A stretch of 24,786 bases of DNA, taken from assembly GCA_900548745.1 (NCBI GenBank), contig URLQ01000028.1, forward strand, positions 1 to 24,786, in the 5' to 3' direction. Origin of the DNA: an uncultured Prevotella sp. GTDB lineage: Bacteria; Bacteroidota; Bacteroidia; Bacteroidales; Bacteroidaceae. Position numbers and translations under genes: made by a program. Below the pieces are notes generated by a model, which saw nothing but the letters and a program-made list of their open reading frames with translations, ran no database searches and was not told where the DNA came from. Below are positions 8,167-15,347 of the stretch, piece after piece; within the stretch, counting starts at the first letter, position 1; the number at the start of each line of letters is the position of its first letter.

Positions 8167-8213
8167 AGTCAATTCGAAATTAAGACCCTGGCTAACGGAC
8201 CAGAGAGTTGACT
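8167..8213 (+). promoter_or_regulatory. Potential stem-loop in the 5' leader of the small genes
   Basis: AGTCAA (8167-8172) pairs with TTGACT (8208-8213), and inside it CTGG (8188-8191) pairs with CCAG (8200-8203). The structure covers almost the whole predicted leader and ends nine bases before the start codon, where it could affect translation. No known riboswitch class is recognised. Confidence 0.3.
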
Positions 8214-8222
8214 TTCTTTATT

Positions 8223-8432
8223 ATGAGTGATTTTTACTATGTAAACAAAATTGCCCAACCTACGGGTGAACATGAAGTCCATGCATCAAGTTGCAGGTAT
8301 TTGCCATCAGTAGAAAATCGAATCTTTTTGGGATATTTCGCAAATGGTAAGGAAGCTGTAAGAGAGGCAAAGAAACACTACAGTAATGTTGACGGATGTT
8401 TCTTTTGCTGTCCTGAAGCACATACAAGGTAA
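8223..8432 (+). CDS. Small His/Cys-rich protein (69 aa), function unknown
   Basis: The start is the ATG at 8223, just downstream of a strong Bacteroidota promoter. The protein has a conserved-looking frame: HEVHASSCRYLP near the N-terminus, then GYFANGKEAVREAKKHY, then GCFFCCPEAH at the end. The spaced His and Cys residues (H-x2-H-x3-C and C-x2-CC-x3-H) could bind a metal such as zinc. Short proteins of this type are familiar from Bacteroidota accessory regions, but no function is known to me. A second small gene follows 97 bases later, probably on the same transcript. Confidence 0.7.
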   Translation: MSDFYYVNKIAQPTGEHEVHASSCRYLPSVENRIFLGYFANGKEAVREAKKHYSNVDGCFFCCPEAHTR

Positions 8433-8529
8433 AACTTGATGAAATGAACAAAGAATGGCATACAACACCTAAGTGTACCGTAGCGGAAACGGTAGGTCAC
8501 CGCATAGTATCAACTTCAAAATTCAGAAT

Positions 8530-8661
8530 ATGGCAAAAACTGTAGAAAAAGGCAGAAGTGCAGAAACTGGTAAATTTGTATCTATCGAATACGCACAAAA
8601 GCACCCGAGCACAACTGTAGTCGAAAAGGTCAAAGTAGGGCCAACAAAACGCAGAAAGTAA
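8530..8661 (+). CDS. Very small basic protein (43 aa), function unknown
   Basis: It starts at the ATG at 8530 (MAKTVEKGRSAETGKFVSIE). The frame is open further upstream but the family begins at this Met. The SAETGKFVSIEYAQKHPSTT core and a Lys/Arg-rich tail match a widespread family of about 40-50 residues (pattern RS..TGKFV...YA..HP.TTV.E.V), of unknown role. It is soluble and strongly basic. A terminator follows 23 bases after the stop. A short hairpin (TACCGT/ACGGTA, about 8475-8493) lies between it and the preceding small gene. Confidence 0.65.
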   Translation: MAKTVEKGRSAETGKFVSIEYAQKHPSTTVVEKVKVGPTKRRK

Positions 8662-8684
8662 TTATTTAGATTTATTTAGGATGT

Positions 8685-8716
8685 GCCTAGACGATGTGAA
8701 TCGTCTAGGCTTTATT
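8685..8716 (+). terminator. Rho-independent terminator of the small-gene unit
   Basis: A perfect 11-bp stem, GCCTAGACGAT (8685-8695) with ATCGTCTAGGC (8700-8710), closes a GTGA loop and is followed by TTTATT. The T-rich tail is directly followed by the intron-like GTGTG. Confidence 0.88.
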
Positions 8717-8869
8717 GTGTGTCGGGCATGACACTAACCTAACTGGTTCAAATCCAGTCGCAGGTATTTACCGCCAAGCGAAGCGAATGGCAAGTCGTTG
8801 ACAGTAATGTCAAGGATGGAGGAAGCCAATAGTGAGACTATCGAGCCTACGAACAGAAACTTGGTATAA
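8717..8869 (+). mobile_element. 5' fragment of a group II intron, class C-like
   Basis: The fragment begins GTGTGTCGGGCATGACAC, a GUGYG group II 5' end. Later segments look like domain I: ACTGG-TTCAAAT-CCAGT, TTGACAGTAATGTCAA, GGAGGAAGCC, and CGAACAGAAACTTGGTATAA. Class C introns insert directly after the stem-loop of transcription terminators, and this one starts right after the TTTATT tail of the terminator at 8685-8716. The rest of the intron, including any reverse transcriptase and domains V and VI, is missing; the IS982 element begins at 8870. It cannot splice as it stands. Confidence 0.6.
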
Positions 8870-8888
8870 ACCTGAGTTCGGGATAAGA
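8870..8888 (+). repeat. IS982 left terminal inverted repeat
   Basis: The 19 bases (ACCTGAGTTCGGGATAAGA) are an exact reverse complement of 9998-10016 and identical to 24732-24750. Confidence 0.92.
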
Positions 8889-8977
8889 AATATGCTTTAA
8901 AAGTTGGTAATCTCGATAAATTTTAGAGCCTTTAAGACTGTAAATCAGTTAGTTATAAATTAAAGAATACTAAGATT

Positions 8978-9900
8978 ATGGAGATTACCAAAGACAAAAT
9001 TACAGAGATTTTTTTATTATTGATGATTTTTGCAAAGAATATGATGCAGAAATAGAGAAAACGGCAATATCTGCCCCCAATGTACGCAAGCACAGAAAGC
9101 GCAAGTGGGCAATGAGTCGTTCTGAAATAATGTCTATCCTCATCTGTTCCCATTTCAACACATTCCGTAATTTCAAGCATTACTATCTGTTCTATGTGAA
9201 GAATCACTTGCACGACTTGTTCCCCAACCAGCTCTCCTATAATCGTTTCATTGAACTGAAATCCAGAGTGGCTGTCGAGATGATGCTGTTCATCCAGCTA
9301 TTCTGTTTCGGCAGGTGTACCGGCATAAGCTTTATCGACAGCACTTGTGTCCCAGTCTGCCATAACAAGCGCATAAAAAGAAACAAGGTGTTCAAGGGAT
9401 ATGCTGAGATTGGCAAGAGTACTATGGGGTGGTATTTGGGCTTCAAACTTCATCTGATATGCAATGAAAGAGGCGAGCTTTTGAATTTCATGCTTACAAA
9501 GGCTAACGTTGACGACAGAAATTCAGAGGTACTCAATAGGCTGAGTGACAATGTGTTCGGAAAATTATTTGCTGACAAGGGATACATTTCACAAGGATTG
9601 TTCGAGAGACTTTTCAATGATGGAATTGAACTTGTAACAGAGCTGAAATGCAACATGAAGAACAAACTCATGCCGCTTTACGACAAGATTCTTCTCCGTA
9701 AGCGTTCGGTTATAGAAGCCATCAACGACGGGCTGAAAAATGTTGCACAACTCGTACATTCAAGATATCGCAGCATGTTCAATTTTGCAATGAATGTTCT
9801 GTCTGTTTTGGCTGCATACAGCTTCTATGAGAAGAAGCCGTCCATCAACATCGATTATTGCATCGAACAAGTTGATGGGCTGCTTACTATTATACAATAA
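8978..9900 (+). CDS. IS982-family transposase, frame interrupted at a T7 run
   Basis: The main frame is uninterrupted from about 9016 and has the IS982 hallmarks: SYNRFIEL, GRCTGISFIDSTCVPVCHNK with the first Asp, GKSTMGWYLGFKLHLICNE, NVDDRN, FGKLFADKGYIS with the second Asp, and NMKNKLMPLYDKILLRKRSVIEAINDGLKN with the Glu. The expected N-terminus starts at the ATG at 8978 (MEITKDKITEIF) but lies in another frame. Seven Ts (9009-9015) stand where eight are needed to join the two. This is either a one-base deletion that inactivates the gene or a slippage site. A start inside the frame at 9112 would lose about 45 residues. It moves the element by DDE chemistry. Confidence 0.85.
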
Positions 9901-9997
9901 AGGAATCTTTTCACTTCTTACAAACTATAGATAGCCATTCACACTTGTGGAGGGATGAGGTATCGTATCTTGTTACGCCATAGACTTTATGACATAA

Positions 9998-10016
9998 TCT
10001 TATCCCGAACTCAGGT
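9998..10016 (-). repeat. IS982 right terminal inverted repeat
   Basis: An exact reverse complement of 8870-8888. Its last base adjoins the truncated gene at 10017. Confidence 0.92.
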
Positions 10017-10525
10017 TTGAAGAAATAGAAAAATACTTGGAAAAAGACGAAAAAGAAAGAGAGTGCAAACGCAACGTGTATCTGCAAAAGCGAAAAGCGC
10101 AAGGCTTAATAACCATTGAGCAAGTAGCAGAATGGGCGCCACAATACTCTCTTGAGATTCAACGGACAATCCGTTACATTGGCATGAAAATCATTGATGA
10201 GAATGAATCTGTAGAAAAAGCACATGCGATTTTGAAGATATGGGGCGATGCTTTGCAAACCATCACAAGTCCTAAACCATCTCCTCCACCTACGTTGAAA
10301 TTGTGGTGGCTCTACAGATGGAACAGATTCAAACAAAGTACTGACAAATGGGGATTGCTCCAATGGTATCTTGTCATTCTTGGCATCATTGCCAGTATTT
10401 TCTTTTCAAATTTGTATCAAGAGCGCATAATGAAACGAGACAGGCTCAATCGTATGTTTTATCAGTATGTCATTAAAGATGAGAATTTGAAGAAGGAGTA
10501 TTTGAAATTAGACCCCATGATGTGA
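10017..10525 (+). pseudogene. 5'-truncated gene for a membrane-anchored protein, function unknown
   Basis: The frame enters from the IS end (FEEIEKYLEKDEKERE) without its own start, so the 5' part was lost at the IS boundary. About 168 residues remain. They contain a charged helical N-terminal part, a Pro-rich stretch (SPKPSPPPT), one hydrophobic segment near the C-terminal third (WYLVILGIIASIFFSNLY) and a basic tail. A TTG at 10037 is a possible but weak start. I do not recognise the family. It could have been part of the element that brought the R-M genes. Confidence 0.55.
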
Positions 10526-10611
10526 AACGCGCAATCAGTTAGTAAATGATATCGCTATATTCGTATTCGCAAAAGTTAATAATACTAAATATTTTGCGCA
10601 TGTAAAGCAAG

Positions 10612-10621
10612 ATTGCGCAAT
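10612..10621. promoter_or_regulatory. Palindrome ATTGCGCAAT upstream of the R-M controller
   Basis: A perfect 10-bp palindrome. Related TTGCGCA or GCGCAA words occur nearby at about 10530 and 10594, and near 14699 in front of the methyltransferases. It could be a binding site for one of the two Xre-type regulators. This is inference from repetition only. Confidence 0.3.
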
Positions 10622-10638
10622 AAACAGACAATTGTATG

Positions 10639-10680
10639 TTGACACCGTATTATATTGATTACAATAGTGTGTTATACACT
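10639..10680 (+). promoter_or_regulatory. Inverted repeats with a MobV-nick-like core; also the controller promoter region
   Basis: TATTG-ATTA-CAATA (10653-10666) is directly followed by GTGTGTTATACACTTG. The stretch ATAGTGTGTTATAC matches, from memory, the nick region of the pMV158 oriT (TAGTGTG/TTA), which MobV relaxases cut. The same bases form AGTGT-GTTAT-ACACT (10666-10680), which could be an operator for the controller that starts at 10694. TTGACA (10639) and TACAAT (10660) with a 15-base gap also recall a sigma-70 promoter. Which role is real cannot be decided here. Confidence 0.4.
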
Positions 10681-10693
10681 TGTATGCTAATGT

Positions 10694-10915
10694 ATGCTTA
10701 ATATGGAAGACAAAGATTATCTAAAAATATTCGCACATAAAGTTAGAACCCTTAGAGAACAGCAGGGGCTATCTCAGGAAAAACTTGCAGAAAGAGCTGG
10801 ACTTCACCGTACTTATATAGGAATGGTAGAAAGGCTCGAACGAAATCCATCACTTGTTTGCATCTATAAGATTGCAAATGGGTTAGGAGTACATGTTTCT
10901 CAATTATTCATATAA
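10694..10915 (+). CDS. Xre-family HTH controller protein of the R-M locus
   Basis: The 73-residue protein is a single helix-turn-helix: LREQQGLSQEKLAERAGLHR followed by TYIGMVERLERNPSL is the typical HTH_3 core. Length and position match the C proteins that delay expression of restriction genes until methylation is established. It precedes the first endonuclease by 18 bases on the same strand. A second ATG at 10703 (MEDKDYL) is possible. It probably binds the repeats just upstream and regulates itself and the endonucleases. Confidence 0.88.
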   Translation: MLNMEDKDYLKIFAHKVRTLREQQGLSQEKLAERAGLHRTYIGMVERLERNPSLVCIYKIANGLGVHVSQLFI

Positions 10916-10933
10916 CACAATTTCTATATCATC

Positions 10934-11524
10934 ATGAAGAAATTCAAGATATCTAATGACAAAATCGCAGAGTTGTCTAATGCACCACTCTATGAGTTTC
11001 CTAAGTATGTAACGCAAGTAATCAATCTTGTAAATAGCAATGCAGGAGGCACTCGTCCAAAAGTTGTTGGGCAAATGTCTGAACTCATAAAGGAATTTGA
11101 CGGAAAGACAATAACTGAGTGGATTGAATGGTACTCTGAACGTTATCCTAATGCTGTTGATAATGCCACAGAAAAGATTTGGGACATGTATGAAACGATG
11201 AAGGGTGCATTCAATGCAATCACCAAAGATATGGTTGAGAATTGGGTCAAAGACCTTGTGTATGGAAAGACATTTTGTGGTTTGAAGTTTCAAACTGCAA
11301 TTATTTCAGCCATAGCCAACCAATTAGGCAAAAAATGGCGTGAAGCAAATCCAGAGGAAGAAGCAAAAGGCATAGATGGTTTTATAGGTGAAAAACCTCT
11401 TCAAATAAAGTCTACGACCTACAAATTGGAAGCACGCCTTTCTGAAACCATCAATGTCCCTATTGTATACTATGACAAGAAGAAGGATGGTATAAACATT
11501 GAGTATAATCCAATAGACTTCTAA
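10934..11524 (+). CDS. MjaI-family type II restriction endonuclease, paralogue 1
   Basis: The 196-residue protein resembles the RE_MjaI family: FPKYVTQVINLVNSNAGGTR followed by PKVVGQMSEL at the N-terminus. The nuclease core is EEAKGIDGFIGEKPLQIKS, that is, D then Q-I-K as in PD-(D/E/Q)xK enzymes, followed by a short C-terminal sheet. MjaI itself cuts CTAG; the site here is not known. The next gene is a paralogue with roughly 40% identical residues by eye, five bases downstream. The methyltransferases that should protect the host are convergent. Confidence 0.8.
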   Translation: MKKFKISNDKIAELSNAPLYEFPKYVTQVINLVNSNAGGTRPKVVGQMSELIKEFDGKTITEWIEWYSERYPNAVDNATEKIWDMYETMKGAFNAITKDMVENWVKDLVYGKTFCGLKFQTAIISAIANQLGKKWREANPEEEAKGIDGFIGEKPLQIKSTTYKLEARLSETINVPIVYYDKKKDGINIEYNPIDF

Positions 11525-11529
11525 GATAT

Positions 11530-12147
11530 ATGGCAAGTTCGAAAATCAAATTAGATGACGTTTCATCTGCAAATGGAACGCAAAAAGTCTCGCTTCCTAA
11601 ATATTCGTCTCAGGTTATAAACCTTGCGAATGGCTATGCAAAAGCGACACGACCTGATAATGTCGGACAAGTGTCTGAAGATATAAAAAGATTCAGAGAT
11701 GATGAAACTTTGTCTGGATATTCAAATCAAGACTGGATTAATTGGCATCAGAACCATTATCCTAATGGTATTCAAAAGGCTACAGATGAAGCATGGGCAA
11801 TGTTTGTAAAAATGCGTAACAGTCTTAATACTGTCACCAAAGATGATATACGAAAATGGGAAGAAGACTTTGTGTATTCTAAAACATATGATGGTTTAAT
11901 GGTACAGAATGCCATTATAACGAAAATTGCCAATGAAATTGGCTCTCAAAATTTTCGCTTGGCAACACCTGAAGAAGAAAGACAAGGTATTGATGGTTTT
12001 ATTAATGACCACCCTGTGCAAATTAAATCAGAAACGTATGATAGAACAGGAAAACTTCATAACGAAGAATTACAATGTGTCGTTGTTTCATACACTAAAA
12101 AGGCCAAAAGCATCTTGTTTGATTATAACCCAGAAGATTTCCAATAG
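11530..12147 (+). CDS. MjaI-family type II restriction endonuclease, paralogue 2
   Basis: The 205-residue protein shares the plan of the preceding gene: LPKYSSQVINLANGYAKATR with PDNVGQVSE, then TKDDIRKWEEDFVYSKTYDG, then EERQGIDGFINDHPVQIKS with the same D...Q-I-K catalytic pattern. A small insertion follows the VSEDIKRF segment. The start lies five bases after the upstream stop, so the two are co-transcribed. Its stop codon lies inside the bidirectional terminator at 12146-12190. It may cut a different site from paralogue 1, or act with it as a heterodimer; neither can be decided from sequence. Confidence 0.78.
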   Translation: MASSKIKLDDVSSANGTQKVSLPKYSSQVINLANGYAKATRPDNVGQVSEDIKRFRDDETLSGYSNQDWINWHQNHYPNGIQKATDEAWAMFVKMRNSLNTVTKDDIRKWEEDFVYSKTYDGLMVQNAIITKIANEIGSQNFRLATPEEERQGIDGFINDHPVQIKSETYDRTGKLHNEELQCVVVSYTKKAKSILFDYNPEDFQ

Positions 12148-12190
12148 AAGCAAGAAAGGATAGGCTTTACACCTATCCTTTCTTGCTTCT
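12146..12190. terminator. Bidirectional terminator between convergent restriction and methylation genes
   Basis: A perfect 19-bp stem (AGAAGCAAGAAAGGATAGG at 12146-12164 with 12172-12190) closes a 7-base loop. The arms include the stop codon region of the endonuclease on one side and of the methyltransferase on the other. Confidence 0.88.
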
Positions 12191-13571
12191 ATACAAACTC
12201 ACTGAGTTTCTTAATCTTTGCTCGATATGTGTTTTTGTCTTCTTTCAATTTGGGCATTTTGATTATGGGTATGGGGTGTTGGCTGTCAAAATGCAAAACA
12301 ATGTAATATGGAGCACTTTGAGGATTGAAGCCATTTTTCAGGAGTGTTTCCTTTGTCCAAATTTGAAACATGCCTTTAGTTTTTAGCTTGAACAACTGAG
12401 GTTCAGAACCACCAGTATGAAGTAATAGGTATTGCATTCGTTCAAATCCAGTTTGTACCAAAATTGAACCTTTCGAGTCACCTGCACGTAGGTAACAAAT
12501 CCCCTTTTGAATCATGAGTTGCCGAAGTTCTCTGCGAGCATGGTTTACCATAACCATAGGCTCCGCATCTATCTGTTCTTCTTTTTGTTTAATATGACTA
12601 AATATGTTTGGTTTATCATCTAATACAGACTTATCAGTTTCAAACTTGCTTCCATATGTATGCTGCTTGACATCGATCTGTTTGTCAAGTTTATGTATAT
12701 CTATAAAGTGATAAGGTAAGGTGTCAATGGATTTTTGTAAATCAAATTCAGAGGTATCCTCCCTTACATTAAAAATATGATTATCTTCCCTATTGCTTAA
12801 CACAACCTTTTCTTCATAGAACTTCTGAAATTTCTGATTGATTTCGTAGCCAATAGAATTTCTATTTTGATTCTTTGCAGCCAAGGCAGTTGTTCCACTT
12901 CCCATAAATGGGTCTAAGATGGTATCGCCTACAAATGAGAACATTCGTATCAATCGTTTGGGGAGCTCTTCTGGAAATACTGCAATATGTTTATCTTGCT
13001 TCGCTCCACCAAAATTCCAATGTGAGCAGAAATACTCATTCCATTCTTGACGCGTAAGTTTTGAGGCTTCTTTTATTTCCTTAGAAACTGACGCACTTTT
13101 TCCTGTTTTCTTGAAGAGAAGAATAAGCTCAAAGTCAATTTTAATAATACCTCCTCGTGGATATGGAAAACTCCCCATTACGGTATCACCACCAGAAGTA
13201 TGCATCGATGTCGGCTTTTGCCATACAATGCTACCCATATAATCAAAACCGATCTCTTCACAGAATCTGATTATCTCTGAGTGAATGGGAATAACCTTGT
13301 ATCTACCATAGTATGCGGAACGAGCAAACTGATCACCAACGTTAACACAGAGGCGACACCCTGTGTCAAGCACACGAAAGCACTCTCTCCAAACTAAATT
13401 CAGATTGTTAATGTAGTCCTCGTATGAATCATAAAAACCTATTTGTTTGTCTACACCGTAGTCTTTCAGTTGCCAATATGGAGGAGAAGTCACAATAAGT
13501 TGCACTGATTCGTTTGGAATCAATGACATATTACGGCTATCGCCATAAATGATAGTATGTTTAGTAGCCAT
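12189..13571 (-). CDS. Beta-class DNA methyltransferase (probable N4-cytosine) with C-terminal extension
   Basis: The protein has 460 residues. Motif IV is TSPPY (28-32) in VTSPPYWQLKDYG, and the SAM-binding motif I DPFMGSGTT is at 220-228; this IV-before-I order defines the beta class. TSPPY favours N4-cytosine methylation, although N6-adenine is possible. After residue 260 there is an extension of about 200 residues (HARRELRQLMIQKG, then YLLLHTGGSEPQLFKLKTKG) that I do not recognise; it may help recognise the site. Its start shares one base with the preceding stop (TAATG), so it is coupled to the other methyltransferase. Confidence 0.9.
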   Translation of the reverse strand: MATKHTIIYGDSRNMSLIPNESVQLIVTSPPYWQLKDYGVDKQIGFYDSYEDYINNLNLVWRECFRVLDTGCRLCVNVGDQFARSAYYGRYKVIPIHSEIIRFCEEIGFDYMGSIVWQKPTSMHTSGGDTVMGSFPYPRGGIIKIDFELILLFKKTGKSASVSKEIKEASKLTRQEWNEYFCSHWNFGGAKQDKHIAVFPEELPKRLIRMFSFVGDTILDPFMGSGTTALAAKNQNRNSIGYEINQKFQKFYEEKVVLSNREDNHIFNVREDTSEFDLQKSIDTLPYHFIDIHKLDKQIDVKQHTYGSKFETDKSVLDDKPNIFSHIKQKEEQIDAEPMVMVNHARRELRQLMIQKGICYLRAGDSKGSILVQTGFERMQYLLLHTGGSEPQLFKLKTKGMFQIWTKETLLKNGFNPQSAPYYIVLHFDSQHPIPIIKMPKLKEDKNTYRAKIKKLSEFV

Positions 13572-14665
13572 TAGTGGACAGATGAAAATATATTCTTGTT
13601 GTTTGGCAAAACTGATAAATCCGAATGAGGATTATATTCCACCGTGTATACTCCATTTCTATTATTGCAAGTGATAGCTGTCAAATAGTTCAATTCTATT
13701 TCAGATTCCTGTTTAGTCATGACCTTGCAATTGAGCGTATTGTCGAAGTGTTTAACAATCTTTCCTGCATTCTCTCTGGCTGTTATAAATTCAATGTGTG
13801 TATCAAATCTCTTTTTTATAGAGTTGTTGCAAAGGTCTATATCAAGATTATTTATGCCCTCTCGAATTATCTGTTCAAAGTTTGCATCAATCTCATATCC
13901 ACAAGAATTCCTTCCACAAACGATAGCAGCTTGCATAGTTGTGCCTGTTCCTAAAAATGGATCAAGAATCATGTCGCCTTTTTGTGAGAACATATTTATT
14001 AGTCTGTATGGAATCTCAAATGGGAAAGCCGCACTTCTTTCTCTTGTTTTCGATTTTTGTAAATTCTGCTTCGTTCCCTTGATATCCCATACATCTGAAA
14101 ACCACACATTTCTTTCTTCCCAAAAGAAAGAACTCTTCATGCGCGCCAATTTCTCGTTAGCACTTTTAAATATACGCTTGTCTCCTTTTCTGAAAATGAG
14201 AATCCATTCATGCTCTAAAGTTACATAGGCCCCACAAGGTAGCATACCACTTCCCATAAATTTATTTGGCGCATTTGTTTGTTTTCTCCAAATGATATTT
14301 GGTAAGCCAACAAATCCGAAGTCAATACAAGCTTTGGTAATGCGGCTATGGTTATTGTAAAGGGTAAACTTACCATTTATGGTTCTTGTTGCATCGCCGA
14401 TATTGACACACAAGAAACCTCCAGGCTTAATTACTCGGAAGCATTCTTTCCAGACTTTGTCTAATTCTTGATGCATCATTTCAAATGCCTTTTCTGGCTC
14501 ATTCTCCAAACTTTCTAAGATATTGGGGTTTTGTTCACCCAAAATCTCATCCCACATCTCAATCATTGGATATGGAGGTGAAGTTACCACCAAGTCAATA
14601 GAATTGTCAGCTGTGTACATCATATGTTGTGATGCATGTATGTATATATTATGATTCGTTGTCAT
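13571..14665 (-). CDS. Beta-class DNA methyltransferase of the M.MthZI/M.MjaI kind (probable N4-cytosine)
   Basis: The protein has 364 residues. Motif IV is TSPPY (28-32) in VTSPPYPMIEMWDE, a context I associate with CTAG methylases such as M.MthZI. WKECFRVIKPGGFLCVNIGD follows, and motif I DPFLGTGTT is at 235-243. It presumably protects the site cut by one of the MjaI-type endonucleases. It is the first methyltransferase of the minus-strand operon, 48 bases after the regulator and overlapping the second by one base. Confidence 0.9.
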   Translation of the reverse strand: MTTNHNIYIHASQHMMYTADNSIDLVVTSPPYPMIEMWDEILGEQNPNILESLENEPEKAFEMMHQELDKVWKECFRVIKPGGFLCVNIGDATRTINGKFTLYNNHSRITKACIDFGFVGLPNIIWRKQTNAPNKFMGSGMLPCGAYVTLEHEWILIFRKGDKRIFKSANEKLARMKSSFFWEERNVWFSDVWDIKGTKQNLQKSKTRERSAAFPFEIPYRLINMFSQKGDMILDPFLGTGTTMQAAIVCGRNSCGYEIDANFEQIIREGINNLDIDLCNNSIKKRFDTHIEFITARENAGKIVKHFDNTLNCKVMTKQESEIELNYLTAITCNNRNGVYTVEYNPHSDLSVLPNNKNIFSSVH

Positions 14666-14713
14666 TTTTTTTGAGCGATTATTTGTTATTCTGTTTGTTG
14701 CGCTATGTGCAAG

Positions 14714-14917
14714 CTACTTTATTGGCCAAAACAATTCTTGTATTTCAACATGTAAATGCTTTGCGATTTCCACCATAGTTTCCACATTGGGTTGCAATGT
14801 ATTAGTGCACCATTTGGAAATGGTGGCAGGATCTTTTCCAAGTTGTTCTGCGAGCCACTTGTTTGTTCGTTTTTTCTCAGCCAAAACAACCATTAAACGA
14901 TTAATGTCTTTACTCAT
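14714..14917 (-). CDS. Xre-family HTH regulator upstream of the methyltransferases
   Basis: The 67-residue protein is a single HTH domain: LAEKKRTNKWLAEQLGKDPA followed by TISKWCTNTLQPNVETMVEI. It leads the methyltransferase operon, while a different Xre protein leads the endonuclease operon, so each half of the locus has its own regulator. It probably controls the methyltransferase transcript. Confidence 0.87.
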   Translation of the reverse strand: MSKDINRLMVVLAEKKRTNKWLAEQLGKDPATISKWCTNTLQPNVETMVEIAKHLHVEIQELFWPIK

Positions 14918-14934
14918 ATTGCTTTATTTGGTTA

Positions 14935-14942
14935 CAAAGGTA
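14935..14942 (-). promoter_or_regulatory. -7 box of the regulator-methyltransferase operon
   Basis: TACCTTTG on the minus strand fits TAnnTTTG and lies 18 bases before the regulator ATG. No clear TTTG is found at the -33 position. Confidence 0.45.
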
Positions 14943-15347
14943 GGTATTATTTTTCAGAATAAATAATTTCCTATTGAATTATTGCTCCCAATAATGAGCA
15001 TAGTTTCTGTATAATGACATATATTTCAATTTTAAGTTGCGTTTACCAACTTTTACAGGATGTCTTTACATTTTCGTGATAACCCTTTTCTGGCTTTCCC
15101 ATATTTTTGTTAACTTTTCCATCCCTTCCGTGTTGGTTTCTATGTTCTTTTGTTCTGTCGCCATAAATCATTGTATGTGAGTTTTATAGTATGATTTTTT
15201 CTGCAAAATCATACTCGAATCTTAAGCAATTATAATATCGGCCTATTGAAGCTCGAATTTTATGGCTGTTCGTAAAATAGTGATTTACTTTGCATCGCCG
15301 AAACGCAAGAAAAGGCAGAATGAAATTTATCAAATTACATAATTACT
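14943..15347. other. Intergenic region between the R-M locus and the mobilization module
   Basis: About 400 A/T-rich bases without a convincing gene. There is a perfect hairpin, AGTATGATTTT (15188-15198) with AAAATCATACT (15205-15215) around TTCTGC. It has no T-tract on either side, so it looks more like a binding or recombination site than a terminator. A short minus-strand frame (15043-15171) is listed separately. TTTACTTTG (about 15285-15293) is a weak -7 candidate for the next gene. Confidence 0.5.
15043..15171 (-). CDS. Possible 42-residue hydrophilic peptide
   Basis: The frame starts MIYGDRTKEHRNQHGRDGKV and ends KTSCKSW. It has no recognised family and no clear promoter. It may be a gene remnant or a chance frame. 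Confidence 0.15.
   Translation of the reverse strand: MIYGDRTKEHRNQHGRDGKVNKNMGKPEKGYHENVKTSCKSW

Larger units (their letters stand above)
8870..10016 (+). mobile_element. IS982-family insertion sequence, copy 1
   Basis: A 1147-bp element is bounded by perfect 19-bp inverted repeats starting ACCTGAGTTCGGG and holds one IS982-type transposase. The left flank is the group II intron fragment and the right flank a truncated gene. The flanks TGGTATAA and TTGAAGAA show no target duplication, so the two sides probably did not originate from one insertion event. A second left end of the same type lies at 24732. Confidence 0.88.

Noticed and set aside
8746..8762. tRNA T-arm-like ACTGG-TTCAAAT-CCAGT
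   Set aside because: No acceptor stem, D arm or anticodon arm fits around it. It is better explained as a stem-loop in domain I of the group II intron fragment.
15188..15215. Rho-independent terminator for the methyltransferase side or the module
   Set aside because: The stem is perfect but A/T-rich and has no T-tract on either strand, and no gene ends next to it.
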